DNA from: Mycobacteroides franklinii
GTDB taxonomy: Bacteria > Actinomycetota > Actinomycetes > Mycobacteriales > Mycobacteriaceae
DNA length: 64,000 bases
Direction: 5' to 3'
Assembly: GCF_002013895.1 (NCBI RefSeq)
Contig: NZ_MAFQ01000016.1
Coordinates: 1 to 64,000 of the forward strand
Numbering within the stretch: the stretch's first letter is position 1; each line of letters opens with the position of its first letter. This document shows positions 7,057-16,487 of this stretch, in pieces. A program made the translations under genes and the position numbers. The notes under the pieces were generated by a model. The model saw only the letters and a list, made by a program, of their open reading frames with translations, ran no database searches and had not been told where the DNA came from.

Positions 7057-9084
7057 TTACACGTCGAGGAAGCGCACGTCCCTGGCATTTCGGGTGATGA
7101 AGCTGCGGCGTGCCTCCACGTCCTCGCCCATCAGAATCGAGAAGAGCTCGTCCGCCGCGGCGGCATCGTCGAGAGTCACCTGGCGCAACACACGTACGGA
7201 CGGATCCATGGTGGTCTCCCACAGTTCCTTCGCGTCCATCTCGCCCAGACCCTTGTAGCGCTGGATGCCGTCGTCCTTGTTGATCTTTTTACCGGCCTTG
7301 AGCCCGGCTTCCATCAACCCGTCGCGCTCGCGGTCCGAGTAGGCGAACTCCGGCTGACTACGCTGCCACTTGAGTTTGTACAGCGGCGGCTGCGCCAAGA
7401 AGATGTGGCCGTGCTCGACGAGCGGACGCATGAACCGGAACAGCAGCGTCAACAGCAGCGTCGAAATGTGCTGGCCGTCAACGTCGGCGTCGGCCATCAG
7501 CACGATCTTGTGATAGCGCAACTTAGCCAGGTCGAACTCGTCGTGAATTCCGGTGCCCAGCGCCGTGATGATGGCCTGGACTTCCGTGTTCTTCAAAACC
7601 CGGTCGATACGTGCCTTTTCGACGTTGATGATCTTGCCTCGCAGCGGCAGGATCGCCTGGAACATCGAGTCGCGGCCACTCTTGGCCGAACCACCGGCCG
7701 AGTCACCCTCCACCACATACAGTTCGGACTTCGACGGATCGGTAGAGCGGCAGTCGGCCAGCTTACCGGGCAGCCCCCCGATGTCGGTAGCACTCTTACG
7801 CCGCACTAGCTCGCGCGCCTTGCGCGCGGCGATCCGTGCCTGCGCCGACGAAACCGCTTTGTTGACAACAGTTTTCGCGTCCGCAGGGTTGGAGTCGAAC
7901 CAGTGTTGAAGCTGCTCGTTACACACCTTCTGCACAAACGACTTGACCTCGGTGTTGCCCAGCTTGGTCTTCGTCTGGCCCTCGAACTGCGGCTCGCCGA
8001 CCTTCACCGAGATCACCGCGGCCAGGCCCTCACGAATGTCGTCACCCGTGAGGTTGGTGTCCTTCTCCTTGAGAAGCTTCTTCTCCTTGGCGTACTTGTT
8101 GACCACCGTCGTGAGCGCGGCACGGAATCCTTCTTCGTGCGTACCGCCCTCGTGGGTGTTGATGGTATTGGCAAAGGTGTGCACCGACTCCGAGTAGCCG
8201 GCGTTCCACTGCATCGCGATCTCCACCTCGTGGCCTTCGCCCTTGCCGGAGAAGTCGACGATGGTGGAGTGGATGGCTGACTTGGTGCGGTTGATGTGCT
8301 TGACGAAGTCGACCAGGCCATCGGGGTAGTGGAAGACGCGGTTCTTAACCTTGTGCGGCGCAGCCGATTCGGCGGCCTGCTCCTCGGCGGTCTTAGGAGC
8401 CTCCGCCGTGTCGCTGACCACCTCGTCAGTCACATCGGCGTTGCTCACCCGCTCATCGGTGAGTTTGATGGTCAGGCCCTTGTTCAGGAATGCCTGCTCT
8501 TGCAGGCGCCGGGCGACCGTCTCAAAGTCGTAGGTGGTGGTCTCGAAGATCGTCGGATCGGCCCAGAATCGGACTGTGGTGCCCGTCTTCTTGGTCGCCG
8601 CACCCTGCTGCAGTGTTCCCGGCTCGGACGCCGTGTAGACCTGCCGCCACTCATGGCCATCCCGCAGGATCTCCAACTCAACCTTTGTGGAGAGCGCGTT
8701 GACCACCGAGATACCCACGCCGTGCAGACCACCGGAGACGGCGTAGGAATCGGAGTCGAACTTGCCACCGGCGTGCAACTGGGTCATGACGACATCAACA
8801 GTGGGTATTCCGGAGGCATGCATCGCCACGGGAATACCGCGGCCATCGTCCCTGACCTGGATGCCGCCGTCCTCCAGCATGGTCACCTCGACGGTCGTGG
8901 CATACCCGGCCATCGCCTCATCGACGGAGTTGTCTACAACTTCCCAGATCAGGTGGTGCAGACCGCGCTCGCCGGTGGACCCGATGTACATACCGGGGCG
9001 CTTCCGGACCGCTTCGAGCCCCTCTAAGATGGTGATCGAGTCGGCACTGTATTCGCTCTTGGCACTCTTCTTCGGCGCAGCCAC
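7057..9084 (-). CDS. gyrB: DNA gyrase subunit B, 675 aa
   Basis: This is the ATPase subunit of gyrase, which introduces negative supercoils with GyrA. The GHKL ATPase begins ITILEGLEAVRKRPGMYIG and shows VDNSVDEAMAG and GGLHGVG. The TOPRIM part has EGDSAGGSAKSGRD and DADVDGQHI, and PLRGKIINVEK lies between. The start is taken as GTG 9084 (AAPKKSAKSEY...). It has AGGAGA upstream and gives the usual mycobacterial length; the frame is open further upstream. It is the distal gene of the dnaA-side operon. gyrA does not follow directly: the T7SS-like island does. Confidence 0.97.
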   Translation of the reverse strand: MAAPKKSAKSEYSADSITILEGLEAVRKRPGMYIGSTGERGLHHLIWEVVDNSVDEAMAGYATTVEVTMLEDGGIQVRDDGRGIPVAMHASGIPTVDVVMTQLHAGGKFDSDSYAVSGGLHGVGISVVNALSTKVELEILRDGHEWRQVYTASEPGTLQQGAATKKTGTTVRFWADPTIFETTTYDFETVARRLQEQAFLNKGLTIKLTDERVSNADVTDEVVSDTAEAPKTAEEQAAESAAPHKVKNRVFHYPDGLVDFVKHINRTKSAIHSTIVDFSGKGEGHEVEIAMQWNAGYSESVHTFANTINTHEGGTHEEGFRAALTTVVNKYAKEKKLLKEKDTNLTGDDIREGLAAVISVKVGEPQFEGQTKTKLGNTEVKSFVQKVCNEQLQHWFDSNPADAKTVVNKAVSSAQARIAARKARELVRRKSATDIGGLPGKLADCRSTDPSKSELYVVEGDSAGGSAKSGRDSMFQAILPLRGKIINVEKARIDRVLKNTEVQAIITALGTGIHDEFDLAKLRYHKIVLMADADVDGQHISTLLLTLLFRFMRPLVEHGHIFLAQPPLYKLKWQRSQPEFAYSDRERDGLMEAGLKAGKKINKDDGIQRYKGLGEMDAKELWETTMDPSVRVLRQVTLDDAAAADELFSILMGEDVEARRSFITRNARDVRFLDV

Positions 9085-9308
9085 GATCGACTTTGTCTCC
9101 TGTCTGGAAGTAACGACTCTGGCGGGCCCGCTCGATAACAAGGACCCCGCGATCCGTCTCACGACCATCCTACTGGTCTGTACCGACGGCACCTAGTTTC
9201 AGGGCATGTTTCGTCCCCTCTATTTACGCCGTCCGTCGCATATCTCGGATCGGCCTGTGTCTAGACGCTCTGGACGCCGGTTCCGGCGCGCGACGCCGCG
9301 ATGAGCCC

Positions 9309-9860
9309 TCAGCCGTAGGTGTCGCGCGGACCACGTCCGGCGATATGCCGGGGACCCTTGCGCCACGACGGTGCGGTCGGTCCGGAGATCTTCAAACTGG
9401 TCACCACACCATCGCCGACGGCTGCGGCGATCTTCGCCAGCAGCTGCGCCTGCACCAGCCGAAGCTGTGTGGCCCACGCCGTGGACTCCGCTGCCACCGT
9501 CAATACGCCCTCGTTGAGCGCGGTCGGAGTCGCATGTGCGGCGATCTGCTCGCCAACGACCGCCTCCCATCTTCCAAAGACCGCGCCTTCGGAAACTCGG
9601 GACGACCAACCCCGGCGTCTCGCCAAATCGCCTGCGGCCCCGCCCAACAACTGGGGGTCGCGCGCGTCCGGACCCGGGCCCGACCAGGTCCGGCGTCCGC
9701 CGGCCACCCGGCGACGCTGCTCCGGAGATCTGCCCCCTCGACCGATGTCCTTACCCTGCTGTTTGGCCGCCCCGCGAGCCTCCTCGAGTACCCGGCGCAC
9801 CAGATCCATGCCCTTCACCCCAGCCAAGTGCTCGGGCGGCCAGGCCTCTTCCTCACTCAT
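9309..9860 (-). CDS. dciA: DciA-family (DUF721) helicase loader/operator, 183 aa
   Basis: The C-terminal half holds the DUF721 core (FGRWEAVVGEQIAAHATP, then LTVAAESTAWATQL and a hydrophobic strand-helix). The N-terminus is charged and low-complexity (EEARGAAKQQGKDIGR). DciA proteins recruit or help load the DnaB replicative helicase in bacteria without DnaC. Its place just after recF matches Rv0004. The ATG at 9860 overlaps the 3' end of recF by 8 bp, indicating translational coupling. Confidence 0.9.
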   Translation of the reverse strand: MSEEEAWPPEHLAGVKGMDLVRRVLEEARGAAKQQGKDIGRGGRSPEQRRRVAGGRRTWSGPGPDARDPQLLGGAAGDLARRRGWSSRVSEGAVFGRWEAVVGEQIAAHATPTALNEGVLTVAAESTAWATQLRLVQAQLLAKIAAAVGDGVVTSLKISGPTAPSWRKGPRHIAGRGPRDTYG

Positions 9861-11001
9861 ACGCCACCGACTTTCGTCCCGCAGGGTCTTCCTGCACATC
9901 GACGGTAACCGTCCGCGCCGACAATTCCTCGGGAACATCATCAGGAACCGCAGCCGTCACCAGGACCTGCTCCACATCAGCGGCAACCGTGGCCAAACAC
10001 CGTCGCCGAGCCCCATCCAGCTCAGCGAAGACATCGTCGAGCATCAGCACCGGGTCGGTGCCGTCGGTGCGCAGCAGGTCAAAGGCCGCCAACCTCAGCG
10101 CCAACGCAAACGACCAGGACTCTCCGTGGCTTGCGAACCCCTTGGCAGGTCCGTCCCCGAGCCTCAGTTCCAGGTCATCACGGTGTGGTCCGACCAAACA
10201 GACTCCCCGCTCGATCTCCGCTGACCGTTTGGCCACCAATCCCGCCTGCAACGCATCGGCGAGGTGCTCCACCGACAGCTCGGCATCCACCCCGTCGACG
10301 CTACTGCGGTAGGCAATGTCCGCCGAGCGCGACGCGGGGGCCAGCAGCTGGTACGACTTCTCCACCAACGGCCGCAGCTCGCTCACCAATTCCAAACGTG
10401 CAGAAAGTAATTCGGAACCATGGGCTACCAAATGGCCGTCCCACACATCCAGGGTGTCCAGCACGCTTTGGTCGTTGCGTTGCCGTAATGCCGCCCCCGC
10501 CGTCTTGAGCAGTGCGGTCCGTTGGCGAAGCACCTTGTCGTAGTCCGCGCGCACCCCAGCCATCCGGGGCCTGCGCTGAATCAACAGATCATCCAGGAAG
10601 CGCCGGCGGTCCGACGGATCACCGCGCACCAAAGACAGATCTTCGGGAGCGAACAGCACCGCATGCAGAATCCCGACAATCTCCCGGGGGCTGCGCACCG
10701 GTGACCGGTTGATCCTGGCCTTATTGGCGCGCCCGGCAGCGATTTCGAGGTCTATGGCCAACTCGCGACCATCGTTGACCACGATGGTCGACACGACCGC
10801 CCGCTCGGCTCCGGTACGGATCAGGGGTGCATCGGTGGAAACACGGTGTGACCCTAACGTAGACGAATACCACAGCGCCTCAACAAGATTCGTCTTGCCG
10901 TAACCGTTTGGCCCGACGAATACGGTGCGACCTGGCTCGAGCTCCAGGTCGACACGCTCCCATGACCGGAAGTCCCGTAATCCCAGTTGTCGTACGTACA
11001 C
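9853..11001 (-). CDS. recF: DNA replication and repair protein RecF, 382 aa
   Basis: This SMC-like ATPase acts with RecO/RecR to load RecA at gaps. The Walker A motif is GPNGYGKTN near the N-terminus. The signature and Walker B region is VLMLDDVFAELD near the C-terminus, with CLVGPHRDDLELRLG before it. The start is GTG 11001 (VYVRQLGLRDFRSW), matching the conserved family start. A GGGAGG lies about 12 bp upstream at the 3' end of gnd. It overlaps dciA by 8 bp. Confidence 0.96.
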   Translation of the reverse strand: MYVRQLGLRDFRSWERVDLELEPGRTVFVGPNGYGKTNLVEALWYSSTLGSHRVSTDAPLIRTGAERAVVSTIVVNDGRELAIDLEIAAGRANKARINRSPVRSPREIVGILHAVLFAPEDLSLVRGDPSDRRRFLDDLLIQRRPRMAGVRADYDKVLRQRTALLKTAGAALRQRNDQSVLDTLDVWDGHLVAHGSELLSARLELVSELRPLVEKSYQLLAPASRSADIAYRSSVDGVDAELSVEHLADALQAGLVAKRSAEIERGVCLVGPHRDDLELRLGDGPAKGFASHGESWSFALALRLAAFDLLRTDGTDPVLMLDDVFAELDGARRRCLATVAADVEQVLVTAAVPDDVPEELSARTVTVDVQEDPAGRKSVAYE

Positions 11002-11020
11002 CTCGGTCCGCGGGCCTCCC

Positions 11021-11914
11021 TCAGCCGGAAAGACCGACGCGCTTGACCGCGTGGCCACCGAACTGATTGCGCAGCGCCGAGACGGCCTTCATCGCAGGCG
11101 AATCCTCTTGGCGCGAAGCGAATCTGGCGAACAGCGAGGCGGCAATCACCGGTGCGGGAACCCGATGATTGATGGCCTCTTCGACGGTCCACCGGCCCTC
11201 ACCCGAGTCCTCGGTGTATCCGGAGATCGCATCGAAACCGGGGTCTTCCTTCAATGCCTTGGCCAGCAGATCCAGCAGCCAGGAGCGCACCACCGTGCCC
11301 TTGGTCCAGGCCTGCAACACCGCCTGTACATCGGTGATCAGCGGTTCAGCGGCCAGCAATTCGTATCCCTCGGCGTAGGCATGCATCAGCCCGTATTCGA
11401 TGCCGTTGTGAATCATTTTGGCGTAATGACCGGCCCCGACAGGACCCGCGTGGACGAATCCGTCGGCGCGATCACCCTCGGGACGCAGCGTGTCAAAGAT
11501 CGGCATCGCGCGCGCCACATCCTCATCACTGCCGCCGACCATCAGCCCGTAACCATTGTCCTTGCCCCACACGCCACCGGAAACCCCGGCGTCAATGTAG
11601 CCAATTCCCTTGGCGGCCAGCAGATCTGCGTTCGGTTTGTCCTCAGTGAAACGTGAATTACCGCCATCGATCACGAGGTCGCCTTCGGACAATTCTTCGG
11701 AAAGCTCGGCAATCGTCTGCTGTGTGATCGGGCCCGACGGCACCATCACCCACACGACGCGGGGCGCCTCGAGCGCATCCGCCAATCCTTTCAGCGACGG
11801 CACGTCGGTGACCTCCGGACGCGGGTCATATCCGATGACCTCGTGCCCACCGGCGCGCAGCCGGTCGCGCATGTTGAAACCCATCTTGCCCAGTCCAACC
11901 AAACCCAGCTGCAT
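11021..11914 (-). CDS. gnd: 6-phosphogluconate dehydrogenase, decarboxylating, short type, 297 aa
   Basis: This enzyme oxidises 6-phosphogluconate to ribulose 5-phosphate with loss of CO2 in the pentose phosphate pathway. The Rossmann start is QLGLVGLGKMGFNM. The substrate segment is VIDGGNSRF and the catalytic segment is GPVGAGHYAKMIHNGIEYG, with Lys and Asn in place. The length near 300 is that of the short, often NAD-dependent class. It sits between dnaN and recF, an arrangement seen in several non-tuberculous mycobacteria but not M. tuberculosis. Confidence 0.94.
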   Translation of the reverse strand: MQLGLVGLGKMGFNMRDRLRAGGHEVIGYDPRPEVTDVPSLKGLADALEAPRVVWVMVPSGPITQQTIAELSEELSEGDLVIDGGNSRFTEDKPNADLLAAKGIGYIDAGVSGGVWGKDNGYGLMVGGSDEDVARAMPIFDTLRPEGDRADGFVHAGPVGAGHYAKMIHNGIEYGLMHAYAEGYELLAAEPLITDVQAVLQAWTKGTVVRSWLLDLLAKALKEDPGFDAISGYTEDSGEGRWTVEEAINHRVPAPVIAASLFARFASRQEDSPAMKAVSALRNQFGGHAVKRVGLSG

Positions 11915-11962
11915 GACCCATAACCTCCGATGAACAGTCCGTTGCCGTTAGGAACGCAAGTC

Positions 11963-13162
11963 CTAGCCGGGCAGACGCACCGGCATCAATAGATAGACAT
12001 ACTCAGTTTGCGCTGCCGTGAACGGCCCGGAGCCGTCCGGGGAGCTTTGATCGTCATCCGCAGGACGCAGCACGGCCGGACGGCTCGGCGTGGTGAATCC
12101 GAAGGTGACCCGGCTCGAATGCAGCGACCCCAGCCCGTCGGTCAGGTAAGTCGGGTTGAAGGCGATGGTGAGCGGCTCGCCGACGAACTCCACCTCCAGC
12201 TCTTCCTCCGCACGACCCACATCGTCGGCACCGGCCGACAACCGCAGCAGTCCCGGCTCAAACTCCAGGCGTATCTGGGCACCGCGATCGGCAACCAGCG
12301 CAACACGTTTGATGGCTTCCACCAGTTCCGAAATAGCGACGGTCGCCAACGCGGTGTGCTCGGTCGGCAACAGCTGGCGGAACTTGGGGAACTCCGCGTC
12401 CAGTAGCCGGGTGGTGCTGCGCTTGCCGTCACTGACGATGCCGAGCAGTCCCTCAGATCCGATTGCCGAACCGGCACCGAGCGCGAGTTGCACATCGGAC
12501 CCGCTCGACGCCGACTTTGCGGCTTCCGACAACGTCTTGGCCGGCACCAGCACCGCGGCATTGATGTCGCCGGATCCCGAGGTCCACTTCAGCTCACGCA
12601 CGGCCAGGCGGAACCTGTCTGTAGCAGCCAAAACCACTGTGTCGCCGCTGATTTCGACACGAACACCGGTAAGCATCGGCAGGGTGTCGTCCTTACCGGC
12701 AGCGACCGCCACCTGGCCGATGGCCTCGGAGAACACATCAGCGCTGAGCGCGCCCGTTTCTTCCGGCAACGACGGCAGGGCCGGGTAATCCTCCACCGGC
12801 ATGCTCGGCAGTGAGAACTTCGCACTCCCGCAACTGATCAACAGTCGGGTGCCCTCCAAGGCGACGTCGACCGGCTTATTCGGCAGCGACCGGGTGATAT
12901 CCGAAAGCAGTCGGCCCGACACCAACGCACTACCGGAAGCCGCAACCTCAGCCGGAACCTTCACCTGCGCGGAAACCTCGTAGTCGAAGCCCGACAGCGT
13001 CAAACCCGTGTCATGCGCGGTCAGCAGCACACCAGCCAGCACCGGAACCGTCGGCCGGGAGGGCAGACTACGGGCAACCCAGGCCACCGAATCGGCGAAA
13101 TCATCCCGCGCGACCCTGAACTTCAGGCTGGTGTCTGCGGCAGTCGGGCTCGCGAGATCCAT
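11963..13162 (-). CDS. dnaN: DNA polymerase III sliding clamp (beta subunit), 399 aa
   Basis: This ring-shaped processivity clamp encircles DNA and binds polymerase and other partners. Three similar clamp domains are visible. The N-terminal one starts LKFRVARDDFADSVAWVARSLPSRP and the C-terminal one ends YVYLLMPVRLPG, the usual clamp ending. The ATG at 13162 (MDLASPTAADTSLKF) is chosen although the frame is open further upstream. It lies downstream of oriC in the dnaA direction of transcription. Confidence 0.97.
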   Translation of the reverse strand: MDLASPTAADTSLKFRVARDDFADSVAWVARSLPSRPTVPVLAGVLLTAHDTGLTLSGFDYEVSAQVKVPAEVAASGSALVSGRLLSDITRSLPNKPVDVALEGTRLLISCGSAKFSLPSMPVEDYPALPSLPEETGALSADVFSEAIGQVAVAAGKDDTLPMLTGVRVEISGDTVVLAATDRFRLAVRELKWTSGSGDINAAVLVPAKTLSEAAKSASSGSDVQLALGAGSAIGSEGLLGIVSDGKRSTTRLLDAEFPKFRQLLPTEHTALATVAISELVEAIKRVALVADRGAQIRLEFEPGLLRLSAGADDVGRAEEELEVEFVGEPLTIAFNPTYLTDGLGSLHSSRVTFGFTTPSRPAVLRPADDDQSSPDGSGPFTAAQTEYVYLLMPVRLPG

Positions 13163-13861
13163 GAATACCCTTCGCTTCCTCGTTGTCCAGGTCGGACTGT
13201 CTCCACACAAAAACACAAAAATCAGTAATGGCCATCGTGGCACGTCCGAGTGACAAGACCGACAGCGCATCGGGCAGCCATCCGGTATTTACCGGAGCAC
13301 CCTGCACAAGTCTCGTCACACGGGTTGGAAGCCGTCAGGCCATGCGGCTTCCGAAGCACAACCGTAGATGCTTTCGGCGCATCGGGAAAGCGGATCGGTT
13401 TCTCGTAAGACCCCTCGCGTCCATCGCCGGGTTACCGGCCGGACGGGCCATGTTGACGCATCCATCCACACAGCTGCTTTTAAAGAGAGAGATTAGAGAG
13501 AGATTTAAGCAGTAGTAGTAGGTGCTGTGGAAGCTGTGGACAGACAAGTGTTATCGCACCACAGAGGCTCAGTGAGGCTGTCAGGAATTTGTGGATTCTG
13601 ATGTGATTGACGAGCAGTGGATGTGGACGACGTGTCATTTGTTCAGCAACCCCCAAGCGATGGCAGGTTTGACCAAGAGCTGTCCACATCCCTGTGCACA
13701 ACCTCCGATGTTGTGGATGTGGCGTGTGAGCCACACGAGGTGAGTAAAAATCGTCGAGAAAAATCTCGAAAAGTCTTGAAATAGGGGTGTGTTGAGCGGG
13801 CGTGGCGGCGCGGGGACACAAAAAAACCCGGCCGCGGTGGGCCGGGTAGGGAGCAACGAGG
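13163..13861. other. Chromosomal replication origin oriC (dnaN-dnaA intergenic region)
   Basis: This 699-bp gap has a cluster of DnaA boxes in both orientations: 13535-13543 (TGTGGACAG), 13590-13598, 13622-13630 (TGTGGACGA), 13680-13688 (CTGTCCACA), 13692-13700 and 13712-13720. There is a weaker match at 13462-13470. An A/G-rich, low-GC stretch at about 13476-13520 (TTTTAAAGAGAGAG...) is a good candidate for the unwinding element. The position between dnaA and dnaN is that of the experimentally known mycobacterial origins. The dnaN promoter should also lie here. I saw no convincing gene in it. Confidence 0.9.
13820..13846 (-). terminator. Intrinsic terminator after dnaA
   Basis: On the minus strand a GC stem (arms 13827-13833 and 13840-13846, CCCGGCC/GGCCGGG) with a 6-nt loop is followed by seven T residues (13820-13826 read as A on the plus strand). 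It begins 16 bp after the dnaA stop. It has the canonical Rho-independent form and would separate dnaA from oriC transcription. Confidence 0.88.
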
Positions 13862-15337
13862 TCAATGGCGCGAGCGCTGGCGGATCCGTGCGGTGAGCTC
13901 CTTCACGTGATCGAAAACCTCACGCCGCTGCGCCATTTCGCCACGGACCTTCTTGTCCGCATACATGACAGTGGTGTGGTCGCGGCCGAACGTCTGCCCG
14001 ATCTTGGGCAAGGAGAGGTCGGTGAGCTCACGACAGAGGTACATGGCAATCTGACGTGCCTGGGCTAGTGCACGGGTCTTACCGGGCCCACGGAGCTCTT
14101 CGAGCGTGGTGTCGAAGTACTCCGCGGTGACGGCCATGATCGTGGCGGCACTGATCTGGATCGCATTGGAGTCTGGGATGAGGTCGCGCAGCACGATTTC
14201 GGCCAGCGGCAGCTCGATGGGGGACTTGTTCAGTGAGGCAAATGCCGTCACCCGGATGAGGGCACCCTCGAGTTCGCGGATATTGCGTTCGATGCGGCTG
14301 GCGATGAGTTCCAGCACGTCGTCTGGAACGTCGAGCCGATCCATCTGTGCCTTCTTACGAAGGATCGCGATGCGGGTTTCCAGTTCGGGAGGCTGAACAT
14401 CGGTGATCAAGCCCCATTCGAAGCGGGTCCGTAGCCGGTCTTCGAGGGTGGCCAGGCCCTTCGGGGGTCGATCGGAGGAGATCACGATCTGCTTGTTGGC
14501 ATTGTGCAAGGTGTTGAAGGTGTGGAAGAACTCTTCCTGGATACCTTCCTTGCCCTCGATGAACTGGATGTCGTCGACCAGGAGAACGTCGATGTCGCGG
14601 TAGCTGCGCTTGAACGCAACGCGACGGTCATCGCGCAAAGAGTTGATGAAGTCGTTGGTGAACTCTTCGGTGGATACGTACTTGACGCGCATACCGGGAA
14701 AGAGACGCTGTGCATAGTTCCCCGCGGCGTGCAGCAGATGCGTCTTGCCGAGCCCCGATTCACCCCAGATGAACAACGGGTTGTAGGCCCGTGCGGGGGC
14801 CTCTGAGACCGCCACGGCCGCCGCATGCGAGAACCTGTTGGATGCGCCGATGACGAATGATTCGAAGGTGTAGCGCGCGTTGAGGCTCGTATCGGGGGTT
14901 TCGGCCTTATCGGCGCCGCCCGGTCGATTGATGAAGTACGAGGGCCACGATTCGTGTGCGCTGGCAAGCGCCTCGGTGGTCTCATCGACCTCGTCGAGTT
15001 CGAGTTCCGGGGTGGCTCCGGCGACGTCTGGATCTTCGCCAGGAGCTGGCGCGGCGATACGTACACCCAGCTCGACGTTCTCGCCCAGCCTCCGGGAGAG
15101 TGCCTCGACAATCGGCCCGCGCAGATGCCGTTCGATCTCGTTCTGGACGAAGCTCGAGGGTACGGAAAGTAGCGCGAAACCCTCGGCCATCGTGAGTGGT
15201 TTGACCAACGTCAGCCAGGCGCGCTGCTGCGGCGTCAACGGCGGGAAACTCGAAAGATATTGGTTGTCGTCACCGTTGAGTTCCGCGACGACGGTATTCC
15301 ATACCGCCGTGAACTGGGAATTCAGTTCATCAGTCAA
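13862..15337 (-). CDS. dnaA: Chromosomal replication initiator DnaA, 491 aa
   Basis: DnaA binds the boxes at oriC and opens the duplex. The N-terminal domain covers about residues 1-110, and a poorly conserved acidic linker runs to about 155. The AAA+ domain has Walker A GESGLGKTH and Walker B VDDIQFI. The C-terminal DNA-binding helix-turn-helix has the signature GRDHTTVMYADKKV. The start is a TTG at 15337, as in M. tuberculosis dnaA, with an AGAGAG upstream. It is transcribed away from rpmH, towards oriC. Confidence 0.97.
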   Translation of the reverse strand: MTDELNSQFTAVWNTVVAELNGDDNQYLSSFPPLTPQQRAWLTLVKPLTMAEGFALLSVPSSFVQNEIERHLRGPIVEALSRRLGENVELGVRIAAPAPGEDPDVAGATPELELDEVDETTEALASAHESWPSYFINRPGGADKAETPDTSLNARYTFESFVIGASNRFSHAAAVAVSEAPARAYNPLFIWGESGLGKTHLLHAAGNYAQRLFPGMRVKYVSTEEFTNDFINSLRDDRRVAFKRSYRDIDVLLVDDIQFIEGKEGIQEEFFHTFNTLHNANKQIVISSDRPPKGLATLEDRLRTRFEWGLITDVQPPELETRIAILRKKAQMDRLDVPDDVLELIASRIERNIRELEGALIRVTAFASLNKSPIELPLAEIVLRDLIPDSNAIQISAATIMAVTAEYFDTTLEELRGPGKTRALAQARQIAMYLCRELTDLSLPKIGQTFGRDHTTVMYADKKVRGEMAQRREVFDHVKELTARIRQRSRH

Positions 15338-15936
15338 CGGCGAGTATCTCTCTGGCTGGTGGGGTCACGTCGACACTAGCCCCTTTTCAACGATCGGTCG
15401 TGGGTTTCCACACGGTTATCCACAGCTGTGGACAACAAAGCCGACCACCCCCATGGTGGTCAGTGTGCGCATACCAGGTGATCGAGTTGGATCACCTGTT
15501 CCGGGGACCGGCTAGTCGGTGTCCGACCGCGATCGGCATCGGCCAGTGTGGATGGTTCCGATGCATGCGCCCGGTGGAAACGGCATTCGCAGAAGCTAAC
15601 AGTTTTTGTATCCGCCCGCCAACCGATCCGGAGACACGGATGACAACTTTCGGGAAGGTGACAGACTCCTGTGGAGAGGGGATACGCGTGTGACGTTTGT
15701 GATCAGTTTGACCGGCGCCGAGCAGGTCAGTACCCTCAAACAGTCGCCCGAACGTTGGCGGCACGGCCGCGACCCGCACGTCATCAGGGATGAAACCCAG
15801 GATTCCGTAGGTACCGCGCCGGTGGCGAGTGAGAAGTACCAACGGACTGATACGTCTCAGCACATCGCATGCGTCGTGAACTAGCGGCGTGCGTGATTTC
15901 TGTTGAGAACGTGACGGACATAAAGGAGTAGTAGCG
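15338..15936. promoter_or_regulatory. dnaA-rpmH divergent intergenic region
   Basis: This 599-bp gap separates the divergent dnaA and rpmH genes and must carry promoters for both. Two strong DnaA boxes lie back to back at 15416-15424 (TTATCCACA) and 15427-15435 (TGTGGACAA). They suggest DnaA autoregulation or an auxiliary origin element. A Shine-Dalgarno AAAGGAG at 15922-15928 belongs to rpmH. The ORFs crossing the gap have no recognisable product and look spurious. Confidence 0.75.
15416..15435. promoter_or_regulatory. Inverted pair of DnaA boxes upstream of dnaA
   Basis: TTATCCACAGCTGTGGACAA contains two 9-mers matching TT(A/G)TCCACA in opposite orientation, separated by 2 bp, with one mismatch in the overall palindrome. 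It lies about 80 bp upstream of the dnaA start codon. Both boxes are closer to consensus than most of those inside oriC. Confidence 0.8.
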
Positions 15937-16080
15937 GTGGCAAAGGGCAAGCGGACCTTCCAGCCAAACAATCGGCGTCGCGCGCGTACCCACGGTTTCC
16001 GGTTGCGCATGCGCACCCGCGCCGGGCGCGCAATCATTGCGGTCCGGCGTCGTAAGGGCCGCAAGGAACTGACCGCCTGA
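15937..16080 (+). CDS. rpmH: 50S ribosomal protein L34, 47 aa
   Basis: The product VAKGKRTFQPNNRRRARTHG... is a very basic 47-residue protein with the conserved L34 core (GFRLRMRTRAGRAI) and C-terminus RRRKGRKELTA. The GTG start at 15937 has AAAGGAG upstream. It is the first gene of the rpmH-rnpA-yidD-yidC-jag-rsmG run, in the standard order. Confidence 0.97.
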   Translation: MAKGKRTFQPNNRRRARTHGFRLRMRTRAGRAIIAVRRRKGRKELTA

Positions 16081-16103
16081 GTTTCGGGCGCTGGTAGTAG
16101 TCG

Positions 16104-16487
16104 GTGTTGCCGACTCGACACCGGATGACCAAATCATCCGAATTCCGACAGACCGTCAAGCGTGGCGTGCGAACTGCCCACGCGGACTTGGTGATTCATC
16201 TCCAGCGGAGCTGCGTGGACTCCTCCTGTGGAGAGGTGGAGGGTCCCAAGGTCGGTTTGATCGTCGGAAAGTCGGTCGGCGGTGCGGTCGTACGCCATCG
16301 AGTATCTCGTCGGCTTAGGCACGTCGCCGCGGAGCTGCTCCCCAAACTTGAGCCGGTAGATCGCATGGTGATCAGGGCCCTCCCCAGCAGTGGTACCGCG
16401 CTGTCGGCAAGCCTGCGTCAGCAACTGCGAGATGGAATCGAACGGTCGGCGCGACGGCAGGAACCGGCAGCAGAGCGGCAGCGATGA
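16104..16487 (+). CDS. rnpA: Ribonuclease P protein component, 127 aa
   Basis: This basic protein cofactor of RNase P acts in tRNA 5' maturation. The start is GTG 16104 (MLPTRHRMTKSSEFRQTVKRG). The family core is seen in GLIVGKSVGGAVVRHRVSRRLRHV, which fits the RNR-like helix (shown here in part). It lies 23 bp after rpmH and overlaps yidD by 4 bp (ATGA). Confidence 0.95.
   Translation: MLPTRHRMTKSSEFRQTVKRGVRTAHADLVIHLQRSCVDSSCGEVEGPKVGLIVGKSVGGAVVRHRVSRRLRHVAAELLPKLEPVDRMVIRALPSSGTALSASLRQQLRDGIERSARRQEPAAERQR

Noticed and set aside
15606..15884. A 92-codon plus-strand frame in the dnaA-rpmH gap
   Set aside because: No good ribosome binding site, no family resemblance, and it lies in the expected promoter region.
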